The notes under the pieces are model-generated. The model was not told the DNA's origin. It ran no database searches and worked only from the letters and a program-made list of their open reading frames with translations. From Hyphomicrobiales bacterium (GTDB lineage: Bacteria; Pseudomonadota; Alphaproteobacteria; Rhizobiales; Beijerinckiaceae), in the NCBI GenBank assembly GCA_026400555.1, contig JAPLOW010000071.1:1-64000 (forward strand): a DNA stretch of 64,000 nucleotides. Reading direction: 5' to 3'. The translations under genes and the position numbers were made by a program. Every line of letters begins with the position of its first letter. The stretch's first letter is position 1. Of this stretch, positions 39,572 to 48,778 are shown piece after piece.

Positions 39572-39616
39572 AGCTGCTGTGGCAGGGTGTCTTCCCCGCC
39601 ACGCACGAGACCTGCC

Positions 39617-39913
39617 ATGATTTACCTCATCGCCACCCTGCGCATCAAACCGGGCAGCCTGGCTGCCGTCACGGCCGCGGTGACGCCGTGCCTTGAAGCG
39701 ACACGCAAGGAGGCCGGCTGCATCTCCTATGATCTGCACGCGGACGTAACGGACCCTGAGGCGCTGGTCTTCGTCGAACGCTGGGAGACGCGCGAGGCGC
39801 TCACCGCGCATTTTGGCACGCCGCACCTTCAGGCATGGCGGGAGGCCGGGGGACCGCACATCGTCTCCCGCAAGATCGAGATCATCCATCCGGATCGCGT
39901 CGAGACGCTCTGA
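39617..39913 (+). CDS. ABM-domain (antibiotic biosynthesis monooxygenase-like) protein
   Basis: MIYLIATLRIKPGSLAAVTAAVTPCLEATRKEAGCISYDLHADVTDPEALVFVERWETREAL. Confidence 0.9.
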   Translation: MIYLIATLRIKPGSLAAVTAAVTPCLEATRKEAGCISYDLHADVTDPEALVFVERWETREALTAHFGTPHLQAWREAGGPHIVSRKIEIIHPDRVETL

Positions 39914-39921
39914 AAGCACAA

Positions 39922-39946
39922 AAGCCGGAGCGCGAGGCCCCGGCTT
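39922..39946. terminator. Bidirectional terminator between ABM gene and cspA
   Basis: AAGCCGG-AGCGCGAGGCC-CCGGCTT hairpin; U-rich on the minus side. Confidence 0.6.
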
Positions 39947-39976
39947 CATGAAGCTGTTTGCCGGGCGATGCCCGCC

Positions 39977-40189
39977 TCAGCCCACGACCTTCAACTGGTC
40001 GGCGGACTGCTTGCCGGTGCGGCGGTCCGTCGCCATTTCGTAGGACACCTTCTGGCCTTCGCGCAGATCGGTCAGGCCGGCGCGCTCGACAGCGCTGATG
40101 TGAACGAACACATCGCTGGAACCCTGATCGGGCTGAATGAAACCATAACCCTTGGTCGGGTTGAACCACTTGACAGTACCAGTCGCCAT
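39977..40189 (-). CDS. cspA: Cold-shock protein
   Basis: [39 protein letters not shown]. Confidence 0.97.
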   Translation of the reverse strand: MATGTVKWFNPTKGYGFIQPDQGSSDVFVHISAVERAGLTDLREGQKVSYEMATDRRTGKQSADQLKVVG

Positions 40190-40391
40190 TATCGTCTTGC
40201 TCTCTCGTCAGATCATTCTGTCTGGCCTGCCGCATGGCAGGCCGATGGGGTCATCGACGAGGAGGCCGGGCGACTGGCGCCTGACCCCGGAAGCCCCGGA
40301 TGTCATGCGAACTGGTCTGATTGCCGCATCAATCGACACAAAAACCTACGAGAATAGCCCGCGCCTGTCAATCTGAGGACAAATCGAGGGG

Positions 40392-41930
40392 TCAGGCGAG
40401 CCGCCGCACCTTGGGATGGATCGCCGCCAGCGTGTCCATCACCCGCACCGGCGGGACAGTGAAGCTGACTTCGGTGCCGACCCTGAGCTTGGACTTGAGA
40501 GTGAAGACACCGCCATGCATCTCCACCAGTCCCTTGACGATGGGCAGGCCGAGGCCGGAGCCCTCCTCGGCGGTCTTGATCGCCTGGGAGCCGCGTCCGA
40601 AGCTGGACAGGACGGTCATCAGTTCGCTCTCCGGGATGCCGGGGCCATTGTCGGTGATCGAGACATACTGACCTCCGGTCGCCGTCCAGCCGACCTTGAG
40701 CATGATGTCGCCGCCCTGCGGGGTGAACTTCACAGCGTTGGACAGAAGATTCAGGATGATCTGGCGCATGGCGCGCTCGTCGGCCCAGATCTTCGGCAGG
40801 TCTGGCTCCAATGCGTGCCGGATGGTCTGGTTCTTGCCGCGGGCGCGCAAGGTCAGCATGTGCAGGCACTCGTCGGCGATGTGCGCGAGGTTGATGGCCT
40901 CTTCCTTCAGCTCATAGCGCCCCGCTTCGATGCGCGAGAGGTCGAGGATCTCGTTGATCAGGTTCAGCAGATGCTGGCCGCTGGCATGGATGTCGCTGGA
41001 GTATTCGCGGTAGGGTGGCGCCGCATGGGGGCCGAAGACCTCGTTCTTCATCACCTCGGAAAAGCCAAGGATCGCGTTCAGCGGCGTGCGCAGCTCGTGG
41101 CTCATGGTCGCGAGGAACTTGGACTTGGCAAGGTTGGCTTCCTCAGCCTTGCGCCGGGCATCCTCGGAGTTGATCGTTGCGGTTTCGAGTTCGGCGATCA
41201 GGATGTCCTTCTCGGCGCGGAACTCAAGCGTGGCGACAGCCTGCGAATAAAGCCGGTTGGCCAAAAAGAGGAAAAAGATTTGCAAGACCAGGCCGACCGA
41301 ACCAATGGTCATCGTGCCGACATCGCGATTGAACCACATGAACGATGTCATCGCGATCAGCAGCGGGAAAATGGCGACGTAGACCGCGCCCGGAACGGTG
41401 TAGGCGCTGAGAACCACCGCCGTGCCAAAGAACATCAGCGATCCCACTATGAACACTTTCGCGACTGGCTCGCCTGCTTCGAGGAACATCAGGACGAGAC
41501 CGGTCCAGACCAGCGTCTGGAGCGCCGTTGTCATGATAAGCAGCTCCGGGCCAACCGTGTCGTCGACCTCCAGCCGGCGCAGGGTGTAGCGGGCGATGAG
41601 ATACTGCAAGGCGCAGCTCATGAGCGCCGCCGAACCCCACGTCGCGATCAGCGGGACCGGAATCCAGACCGTGGCGATCACGCCAACGAGGATGGTCAGC
41701 GCGATCAGAATCGTGCCGGATGTGCTGGTCGACTTCTGGGCGAACTGGCGAACCAGCTCGGATTCGAAGGAGCGCTCGAGCCCGCTGGCGGAGGTGAGCC
41801 GCTCGCGCACGCTCTGTATGTTGCGGCCGAGCTGGCGGCGCTGGCCGATCCGGTCTTCGTCATTGCGCCGGCTTGTCACCACCGGCGACATCGAGTGCTT
41901 GACGGAATCGGGGATCGTCTTGAGCGGCAT
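40392..41930 (-). CDS. Membrane sensor histidine kinase
   Basis: KSKFLATMSHELRTPLNAILGFSEVMKNEVFGP (H-box), LLSNAVKFTPQGG (N), DNGPGIP, GSGLGLPIVKGLVEMHGG. Confidence 0.93.
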   Translation of the reverse strand: MPLKTIPDSVKHSMSPVVTSRRNDEDRIGQRRQLGRNIQSVRERLTSASGLERSFESELVRQFAQKSTSTSGTILIALTILVGVIATVWIPVPLIATWGSAALMSCALQYLIARYTLRRLEVDDTVGPELLIMTTALQTLVWTGLVLMFLEAGEPVAKVFIVGSLMFFGTAVVLSAYTVPGAVYVAIFPLLIAMTSFMWFNRDVGTMTIGSVGLVLQIFFLFLANRLYSQAVATLEFRAEKDILIAELETATINSEDARRKAEEANLAKSKFLATMSHELRTPLNAILGFSEVMKNEVFGPHAAPPYREYSSDIHASGQHLLNLINEILDLSRIEAGRYELKEEAINLAHIADECLHMLTLRARGKNQTIRHALEPDLPKIWADERAMRQIILNLLSNAVKFTPQGGDIMLKVGWTATGGQYVSITDNGPGIPESELMTVLSSFGRGSQAIKTAEEGSGLGLPIVKGLVEMHGGVFTLKSKLRVGTEVSFTVPPVRVMDTLAAIHPKVRRLA

Positions 41931-42010
41931 GGGTTACAGCTGGTTCCGGAACGCGCAACGGCGCTCACGCGCGGGTTCAACAAAGCATACGAATCGTTAA
42001 AGTCTTCCTG

Positions 42011-42553
42011 ATGCGCCGTGCTCGTTTTGATCAATTCCGCCGCCTCCCGAGGCGCTTTGGCGTGGCCGAACTCCTCGCCGGTCTGGGCGTCCTTGCGCTT
42101 CTGGCGCTGCTCGCCCGCGAGATCGACAGGCGCTGGACAGTGCCCAAAATGGTGGCGGGTTTCGGCGAAGCCATCGACGGCGACAGCCTTCGGGTGGCTG
42201 GCCAGGAAATTCGCCTGAAGGGCATCGACGCCCCCGAAATCAGCCAATACTGCAAGAACCGCGTCGGGCGCGACTATGCCTGCGGCGTCGAAGCCAAGCG
42301 CTGGCTCAACGCGCGGCTGCAGCGCGGCGCGGTGAGCTGCCGCATTGAGGGCCATGATCGCTATGGCCGCATGCTCGGCGTCTGCTCGCGTGGCGACGAG
42401 GTGCTCAACGACGCCATGGTCCGCGAGGGCATCGCGGTGGATTTCGGCGGCTACCGATCGGCTGAGGCCCAGGCGCAACGGCAAATGGTGGGCCTTTGGA
42501 GCGGCAAGTTCGTGCTACCGGCCGACTACAGGGCTGCCAACCTGCGCCATTGA
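42011..42553 (+). CDS. Thermonuclease (SNase)-family protein, membrane-anchored
   Basis: AIDGDSLRVAGQEIRLKGIDAPEISQYC...RYGRMLGVCSRGDEVLNDAMVREGIAV. Confidence 0.9.
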   Translation: MRRARFDQFRRLPRRFGVAELLAGLGVLALLALLAREIDRRWTVPKMVAGFGEAIDGDSLRVAGQEIRLKGIDAPEISQYCKNRVGRDYACGVEAKRWLNARLQRGAVSCRIEGHDRYGRMLGVCSRGDEVLNDAMVREGIAVDFGGYRSAEAQAQRQMVGLWSGKFVLPADYRAANLRH

Positions 42554-42695
42554 GCCCTGTGATCCGAGCGTGTTCACACAGACCTCGCACAACCCGGTCA
42601 CAAATCGGTGAGGCTGCAGGTGCAAGTGTTTTTGCTGCCACATGGGCGCGCGAGAGTGAGGCTATCGGAGGGTCCGTCCTTGCAGGGAGAGACAG

Positions 42696-43151
42696 GTGAT
42701 TGAGCTGACCATCAATGGAGCCGTCCATCGGCTCGACATCGACCCGGACATGCCGCTGCTCTGGGCCATCCGTGACCATGTCGGACTGACCGGCACCAAA
42801 TTCGGCTGCGGCATCGCCCAATGTGGCGCCTGCACCGTTCACATCGACGGCCAGCCGTCGCGCGCGTGCTCGCTGCCGGTTTCGGCGGTTGCCGGACAGG
42901 CGATCACCACCATCGAGGCCGCCTCCGGGCCGGTCGCGAAAGCCGTGCAGGCGGCGTGGACGGCGCTTGACGTACCGCAATGCGGCTACTGCCAGTCCGG
43001 TCAGGTGATGGCGACGACCGCGCTGCTGGAAGCCAACCGGAAGCCGAGCGATGCCGACATTGATGCCGCGCTTTCCGGCAACCTGTGCCGCTGCGCCACC
43101 TATGCCCGCATCCGCACAGCCGTGCACACCGCCGCCAAAGCGCTGGCCTGA
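42696..43151 (+). CDS. (2Fe-2S) subunit of xanthine dehydrogenase/aldehyde oxidase family, IorA-like
   Basis: GTKFGCGIAQCGACTVHIDGQPSRAC; CGYCQSGQVM; LCRCATYARIR. Confidence 0.93.
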   Translation: MIELTINGAVHRLDIDPDMPLLWAIRDHVGLTGTKFGCGIAQCGACTVHIDGQPSRACSLPVSAVAGQAITTIEAASGPVAKAVQAAWTALDVPQCGYCQSGQVMATTALLEANRKPSDADIDAALSGNLCRCATYARIRTAVHTAAKALA

Positions 43152-43165
43152 AAGAGGACGACGCC

Positions 43166-45394
43166 ATGCTCGCCAAGATGATGACACGGCTTGCGAACGC
43201 CACACAGTCCCGTCGCTCGTTTATGATCGGCTCTGCGGCGGTTGCCGGCGGTCTCGCCGTGGGTTTCCGCTCCACCGAGGCCGCCAGCGCCGCGACCGGC
43301 GGCGTCACGCCGTTCAACGCCTATGTGCGGATCGCGCCTGACAACAGCGTGACCGTGATTGCGGCTCACATGGACATGGGCCAGGGCATCTATGACGCAA
43401 TCGCCACGCTGGTTGCGGAAGAACTCGACGCTGACTGGTCCCAGATGAAAGCCATCGGCGGCGCCGGCAATCCGAAGCTCTATGGCAATGCGGCCTGGGG
43501 CGGGGCGATCCAGGGCACGGGCGGCTCGACCGGCACGACATCGTCCTGGGAGCGGTACCGGATCGCCGGCGCCGCGGCCAGACAGATGCTGGTGGCGGCC
43601 GCCGCGGCCGAATGGCGTGTGCCGGCCTCCGAAATCCGGATCGCCAAGGGCTTGATCAGCCATGCCTCAGGACGCTCCGCGGGATTCGGCGAACTGGCGG
43701 CGAAAGCTGACGCCCTGTCGGCCCCTGCCAATGTTGCGCTGAAGGACCCAAAGGATTGGGTTCTCATCGGCAATGACAAGCTGCGCCGGCTCGACTCGAT
43801 GGCGAAGTCGAGCGGCAAAATGGACTATACGATCGACGTGAAGCTGCCCGGCATGCTCACAGCCGTACCGATCCATCCGCCGCTGTTCGGCGCGACTCTG
43901 ACCTCGTTCGACGCCTCGAAGGCCAAGGCGCTCAAGGGCGTCGTCGATGTTGTCCAGCACCCGCGCGGGCTCGCGGTGGTTGCCGTCGACATGTGGTCGG
44001 CGCTCAAGGGCCGCGAGGCGGTCACCGCCGTCTGGGACGACAGCAAGGCCGAGAAACGTTCGAGCGCCGATCTTGCCAGGGAGTACCGCGAACTTGCCCT
44101 GAAGCCGGGCCTGGCGACCGCCCGCAACGATGGCAATGCCGAGGCCGCCATGGCCGGCGCCGCCCGCACGATCGAGGCGACGTTCGAGTTTCCCTATATT
44201 GCGCATGCCGCGCTCGAACCGCTCAACGCCGTCGTCCGCCGCAATGCTGATGGCACGATCGAGATCTGGGGCGGGCACCAGATGCCGGACATCTATCAGG
44301 GGACGGCGGCGGCGATCGCGGGAGTGCCGCCATCTCAGGTGACGATGCATGTAATGAAGACCGGCGGCAGTTTCGGCCGGCGCGCCGTCATCGATGCGGA
44401 CGTGATCGTCGAGGCGGTCGCGGTGGCGAAAGCCATCGACTTCCGCGCGCCGGTCAAGATGCAGTGGACACGCGAGGACGACATGCGCGCGGGCCGCTAC
44501 CGGCCTGCCTATGTGCATCGGCTGAAGGCCGGCGTCGACAAGGATGGACGGATTGTCGGCTGGTACAACCACATCGTCGGCCAGTCGATCGTGGCGGGCA
44601 CGCCCTTCGCCGCCGGGCTGGTGAAGAACGGCGTCGACATGACCTCGGTCGAGGGAGCCAACAACCTGCCCTTCGACATGACCTCGGTCGAGGGAGCCAA
44701 CAACCTGCCCTACAGGTTCGCGGCCCAGAAGGTCGACCTGACCACGACGCAGACCGGGGTTCCGGTGCTGTGGTGGCGCGCGGTCGGCTCGACCCACACG
44801 GCCTATGCGGTCGAGGTCTTCCTCGATGAGGTGGCGGCGCTCACCGGCAAGGACCCGTATGAATACCGGATGTCGCTGCTCGACCCGGCCTCCAAGCATG
44901 CGCGCGTGCTGAAGCTGGCCGCAGAGAAGGCCGGCTGGGGCTCCGCCCTCCCGGCGGGCCGATTCCGGGGCATCGCCCTGGCCGAGAGCTTCGAGACGGA
45001 GGTCGCGCAGGTGGTGGAGATTGCCATGCGGCCCGACGGCTCATTCAAGGTCGAGCGGGTGGTCTGCGCCGTCCATTGCGGCGTCGCGGTCAATCCGGAT
45101 AATATCCGCGCCCAGATGGAGGGCGGCATCGGTTTCGGGCTTGGCGCGGTGATGAAATCGCAGACCACCCTCGACAAGGGCCGCGTCGTCGAAACCAATT
45201 TCGACAGCCATGAGGTGCTGCGCTTCGACGAGATGCCGGTGGTCGAGGTGCATATCGTGCCGTCCACGGACGCGCCGACGGGCGTCGGAGAGCCCGGAGT
45301 GCCACCGATAGGGCCTGCCGTCGCCAACGCCGTTTTTGCGGCGACGAAACGGCGACTGCATGTATTGCCCTTCGCTCGGGTCGAGAATGCCTGA
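43166..45394 (+). CDS. Molybdopterin-binding large subunit, IorB-like
   Basis: Tat-like leader [86 protein letters not shown]. Confidence 0.93.
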   Translation: MLAKMMTRLANATQSRRSFMIGSAAVAGGLAVGFRSTEAASAATGGVTPFNAYVRIAPDNSVTVIAAHMDMGQGIYDAIATLVAEELDADWSQMKAIGGAGNPKLYGNAAWGGAIQGTGGSTGTTSSWERYRIAGAAARQMLVAAAAAEWRVPASEIRIAKGLISHASGRSAGFGELAAKADALSAPANVALKDPKDWVLIGNDKLRRLDSMAKSSGKMDYTIDVKLPGMLTAVPIHPPLFGATLTSFDASKAKALKGVVDVVQHPRGLAVVAVDMWSALKGREAVTAVWDDSKAEKRSSADLAREYRELALKPGLATARNDGNAEAAMAGAARTIEATFEFPYIAHAALEPLNAVVRRNADGTIEIWGGHQMPDIYQGTAAAIAGVPPSQVTMHVMKTGGSFGRRAVIDADVIVEAVAVAKAIDFRAPVKMQWTREDDMRAGRYRPAYVHRLKAGVDKDGRIVGWYNHIVGQSIVAGTPFAAGLVKNGVDMTSVEGANNLPFDMTSVEGANNLPYRFAAQKVDLTTTQTGVPVLWWRAVGSTHTAYAVEVFLDEVAALTGKDPYEYRMSLLDPASKHARVLKLAAEKAGWGSALPAGRFRGIALAESFETEVAQVVEIAMRPDGSFKVERVVCAVHCGVAVNPDNIRAQMEGGIGFGLGAVMKSQTTLDKGRVVETNFDSHEVLRFDEMPVVEVHIVPSTDAPTGVGEPGVPPIGPAVANAVFAATKRRLHVLPFARVENA
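44636..44713 (+). repeat. 39-bp in-frame tandem duplication in the IorB-like gene
   Basis: GACATGACCTCGGTCGAGGGAGCCAACAACCTGCCCTTC then the same with CCCTAC; one mismatch; encodes [26 protein letters not shown]. Confidence 0.97.
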
Positions 45395-45495
45395 CCTCAG
45401 CACAAGGACTTAAGCAATCCTCCCGACTATCAGCATCACCGACGCCGGATAGAGTGTCCGTGTTCCTCCCGGCTTTGGACACAAAGCTGAACTTG

Positions 45496-45527
45496 AAAGG
45501 CCGTTCTTGCGAGCGGCCTTTTCTTTG
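45496..45527 (+). terminator. Rho-independent terminator after the IorB-like gene
   Basis: AAAGGCCG-TTCTTGCGAG-CGGCCTTTTCTTT. Confidence 0.8.
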
Positions 45528-45534
45528 CGACGTT

Positions 45535-46739
45535 TCAGGATGAAAGCCCCTGACGGGGCAGTCTGGCGATGGATTCCGCCAGGAAGGCCCTGATGGCTGC
45601 GTCGGCGCTCAGCGCGATGGCGCGCTGGAGGTGCTCGCGGGCCGCGCCATGGTCGCCGGCAGCGGCCAGCAGCATGTCCCTCGTCGCCCACCAGGGCTGG
45701 AATTCATCGCCGATCTGCGGGCGGAAGGCGTCGACCACCGCAAGACCCGCCTGCGGCCCGTGCGCCGGATCATCCGTTTGGCCGAGCGCCGCCGCCAGCC
45801 CGACCGCGCCGCCGACGCCTGGCGCGATCGTGAGCAGCCCCTCATAGAGGGCGACCACCGCCGGCCAGTCCGTGCGACCAGTGATGCGGCGTATACGGAC
45901 TGGATCGTCGCCTCGATCTGGAAGCGCCCGATGTGGTGGTGGGCCCCTGCTCGCGCCAGGAGCGCTTCAGCGTGCCACATCAGGCCTGCATCCCAGCGTG
46001 ATGTGTCCTGCTCGGCCAGCGGCACAAAGCGTCCATCGGCGTCGCGACGGGCATCGCGGCGTGCTTCGGCAAGGCCGATCAAAGCGGCCAGCCCCAGCGC
46101 CTCCGGCTCGTCCGGCATGAGATCGGCCACCAGCTTCGCGAGGAACAGCGTTTCCGCGTCCAGATCGCGCTCCGTATCGTGCCTGACCTGGGCACCATCA
46201 ATCCAGTGCAGCGCATCGATACCGTAGATGGCTTCAAGAACGGCCTCGACGCGCGCCGGCATCTCCGACCGGTCGGGAATCACAAAGGGAATGCGGGCCG
46301 CCTTGATCGTCTGCTTGGCGCGAACCAGCCTCTGCGCCATCGTGGGACCGGGCACGAGGAAGGCGGCAGCGATCCTGGTCGCCTCCAGCCCCAACATCGT
46401 CTGCAGGATCAGCGGCGTCCTCTCGGCATGATCGATGGCCGGATGCGCGCAGGCGAACATCAGTTTGAGGCGTTCATCGTCAATGGCCAGCGGATCATCA
46501 GACATGGCGGCAGGGTCGGTCACGGTGAGGTCGAGCGCTGCGATAAGGCGCGTGGTCGCCGACCGGGCGGGGTCGCGCGCAAGGTTGCGCGCCACGGTCA
46601 GCAGCCGAGCCTCCGGGTTGTCCGGGACGCTGCGAACAGGCCAGGTCTCGAGCGCGCGGCGGAAGGCCTCAGCCAGATGGTCTTCGGCAGCGGCAATGTC
46701 GCCGCTGCGCGCGCTGAGGATGGCGATCAGCCGTCCTTA
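45535..46739 (-). pseudogene. ECF42-like (DUF6596-type) sigma factor, interrupted
   Basis: ORF 45609..46595 plus readable upstream GRLIAILSARSGDIAAAEDHLAEAFRRALETWP; C-terminus (TDWPAVVALYEGLLTIAPG...) is in ORF 45535..45858; a TAA precedes GRLIAIL. Confidence 0.8.
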
Positions 46740-47143
46740 GGACGCGCGGGCCGTGACCGAGACCCGCGCCGGCGCATCAATGGCACGTCGTTCCCTCGTG
46801 AGGGAATGTTCGAGGGCCGGATCTCGACATAGCCGAACTGTGCGGCAGGACAGCGTTCGGCCCAGGCAATGGCGGCATCGAGATCAGGGGCGTTGATCAC
46901 GAAGAAGCCACCCGGTTGCTCCTTGGTGTCGGCATAGGGGCTATCCTGAATGCGGCGGCCACCCTTGAGCGTGATCGTAGTGGCCGTCGCCGTCGGCTTC
47001 AGCCAGTCGGTCGCGACCAGCGCCCCGGCCTGCTTGAGCGCCTCGACATAGGCACCGAACGCCGCCAGCGAACCCTGCTGCTCGGCGGGCGTCATCTTCG
47101 CCCAGTTGGCTTCTTCGCTGTAGGGACAGAATATGTAGCGCAT
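46727..47143 (-). CDS. YCII-related (DGPF) domain protein
   Basis: MRYIFCPYSEEANWAKMTPAEQQGSLAAFGAYVEALKQAGALVATDWLKP...GGRRIQDSPYADTKEQPGGFFVINAPDLDAAIAWAERCPAA. Confidence 0.9.
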   Translation of the reverse strand: MRYIFCPYSEEANWAKMTPAEQQGSLAAFGAYVEALKQAGALVATDWLKPTATATTITLKGGRRIQDSPYADTKEQPGGFFVINAPDLDAAIAWAERCPAAQFGYVEIRPSNIPSRGNDVPLMRRRGSRSRPARPKDG

Positions 47144-47373
47144 CGGTGCTGTCCTTCATGCCAGGTGATGATGGAATGATCGGGCCGCGCTTGTCACGAC
47201 CCAACCGCGATTGCCACGACCACACCGGACCGCGACAACCGCCGAAGGCCATGCGCCTTCATGCCCATGACGAACGACACGAGCGCCAATCGACAGCAGC
47301 ATCCGGACAATCGCATGATTGACCCGGCCCGGCTTTGCTGGTCTCGTCGGCATCGCCAAGAGGGGGCCTGATC

Positions 47374-47991
47374 ATGAAGCTCTACGACGTCACCCGTGCG
47401 CCGAACCCGCGCCGTGCCCGCATCTTCATTGCCGAGAAGGGCCTGCCGATGCCCGAACTGATCCAGCTCGACCTGGCCGGGCTGGAGCACAGGAAGCCGG
47501 AATTTGCGCGCCTCAATCCGTGGATGGGCACGCCGGCGCTGGTGCTCGATGACGGTACGGTGATTTCGGAAAGCGTCGCCATCTGCCGCTATTTCGAGGA
47601 ACTGCACCCCACGCCCGCCCTGTTTGGCACCGGCGCCAGGGAGCGTGCGCTGGTGGAGATGTGGAGCCGGCGGCTGGAATTCGGGCTTTACACCAACATC
47701 GCACAGACCTTCCGCCACACCAACCCGCACATGGCTCATCGTGAAGTGCCGCAGGTGGCCGCCTGGGGCGAGGCCAACCGAGAGCGCGCGTTGATTCAGC
47801 TGCAGCTGATCGACGACCATCTGAGCGATGGACGCCCCTTCATCTGCGGCGAGCAGTTCAGCATCGCCGATATCACCGGCGGCATTTCGCTCGACTTCGC
47901 CAGGGTGCCAAAGATCGCGGCGCCGCCTGAGCTGACCCATCTGGCCGCCTGGCACGCACGGCTCATAAGCCGGCCAAGCTGGGGGGCGTGA
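47374..47991 (+). CDS. Glutathione S-transferase family protein
   Basis: MKLYDVTRAPNPRRARIFIAEKGL..NPWMGTPALVLDDGTVISESVAICRYFEELHP. Confidence 0.93.
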   Translation: MKLYDVTRAPNPRRARIFIAEKGLPMPELIQLDLAGLEHRKPEFARLNPWMGTPALVLDDGTVISESVAICRYFEELHPTPALFGTGARERALVEMWSRRLEFGLYTNIAQTFRHTNPHMAHREVPQVAAWGEANRERALIQLQLIDDHLSDGRPFICGEQFSIADITGGISLDFARVPKIAAPPELTHLAAWHARLISRPSWGA

Positions 47992-48088
47992 GGGCAGTGG
48001 GTCCTGACCTGTGATGTAAGTGCAGCGAAGCGATCGGTGATGCGCCTTCCGGAGACTGACACGTGCGACAAATCGTGTAAGAGGGAGC

Positions 48089-48742
48089 ATGCCCCGCAAG
48101 ATCCGCTCCGATGAAATGCTGATCGGCACGCTCGATGACCTGCTGGTCGAACTGCGCGCCTGCCGTGTCTGCAAGGACATGCCCCGCAAGGACAGGCCGT
48201 TGGCCCATGAGCCACGCCCCGTGATCCAGGCGAGCAGCACGGCGCGGCTGTGCATCGCCGGTCAGGCCCCGGGCACGCTGGCCCACGCCTCGGGCCGGGC
48301 CTTCACGGACCCTTCCGGCGTGCGCTTGCGCGAATGGATTGGCCTCAGCGAGGCACAATTCTACGATGCCGCAAACGTGGCCATCGTGCCGATGGGCTTC
48401 TGTTTTCCGGGGCAGGACGCCAAGGGCGGGGATCTGCCGCCGCGCCGGGAGTGCGCGCCGCTCTGGCGCGCACGCGTGTTCGAAGGCATGCCGCAAGTTG
48501 AGCTCATCCTCGCGATCGGTCAGTGCGCGCAGGAGTATCACCTCGGCCGCCGGGGTGGTGGTGGCGGATTGACGGAACTGGTGCAGAACTGGGAGACAAT
48601 CTACGCCAAAGGTGGCACGCCGCGCATCATTCCCCTGCCCCATCCGTCCTGGCGCAACAATGGCTGGCTGAAGAGCAACCCCTGGTTCGAGCGTGAGCTG
48701 CTGCCCTTCGTGCGCAGTCAGGTGGCCCGGCTGGTGGCCTGA
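48089..48742 (+). CDS. Uracil-DNA glycosylase-superfamily protein
   Basis: CRVCKDMPRKDRPLAHE...LCIAGQAPGTLAHASGRAFTDPSGVRLREWIGL..PHPSWRNNGWLKSNPWFE. Confidence 0.85.
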   Translation: MPRKIRSDEMLIGTLDDLLVELRACRVCKDMPRKDRPLAHEPRPVIQASSTARLCIAGQAPGTLAHASGRAFTDPSGVRLREWIGLSEAQFYDAANVAIVPMGFCFPGQDAKGGDLPPRRECAPLWRARVFEGMPQVELILAIGQCAQEYHLGRRGGGGGLTELVQNWETIYAKGGTPRIIPLPHPSWRNNGWLKSNPWFERELLPFVRSQVARLVA

Positions 48743-48778
48743 ACGCGGCGAAGGCGCGGCTCGACGCGTGCGCTTTCG

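Noticed and set aside
40416-42011. 531-aa plus-strand ORF opposite the histidine kinase
   Set aside because: Shadow ORF with biased composition; the minus strand carries all histidine kinase motifs.
46791-46806. TTCCCTCGTGAGGGAA palindrome in the 3' part of the YCII gene
   Set aside because: Perfect 16-bp palindrome but inside coding sequence with no second copy noticed; likely chance.
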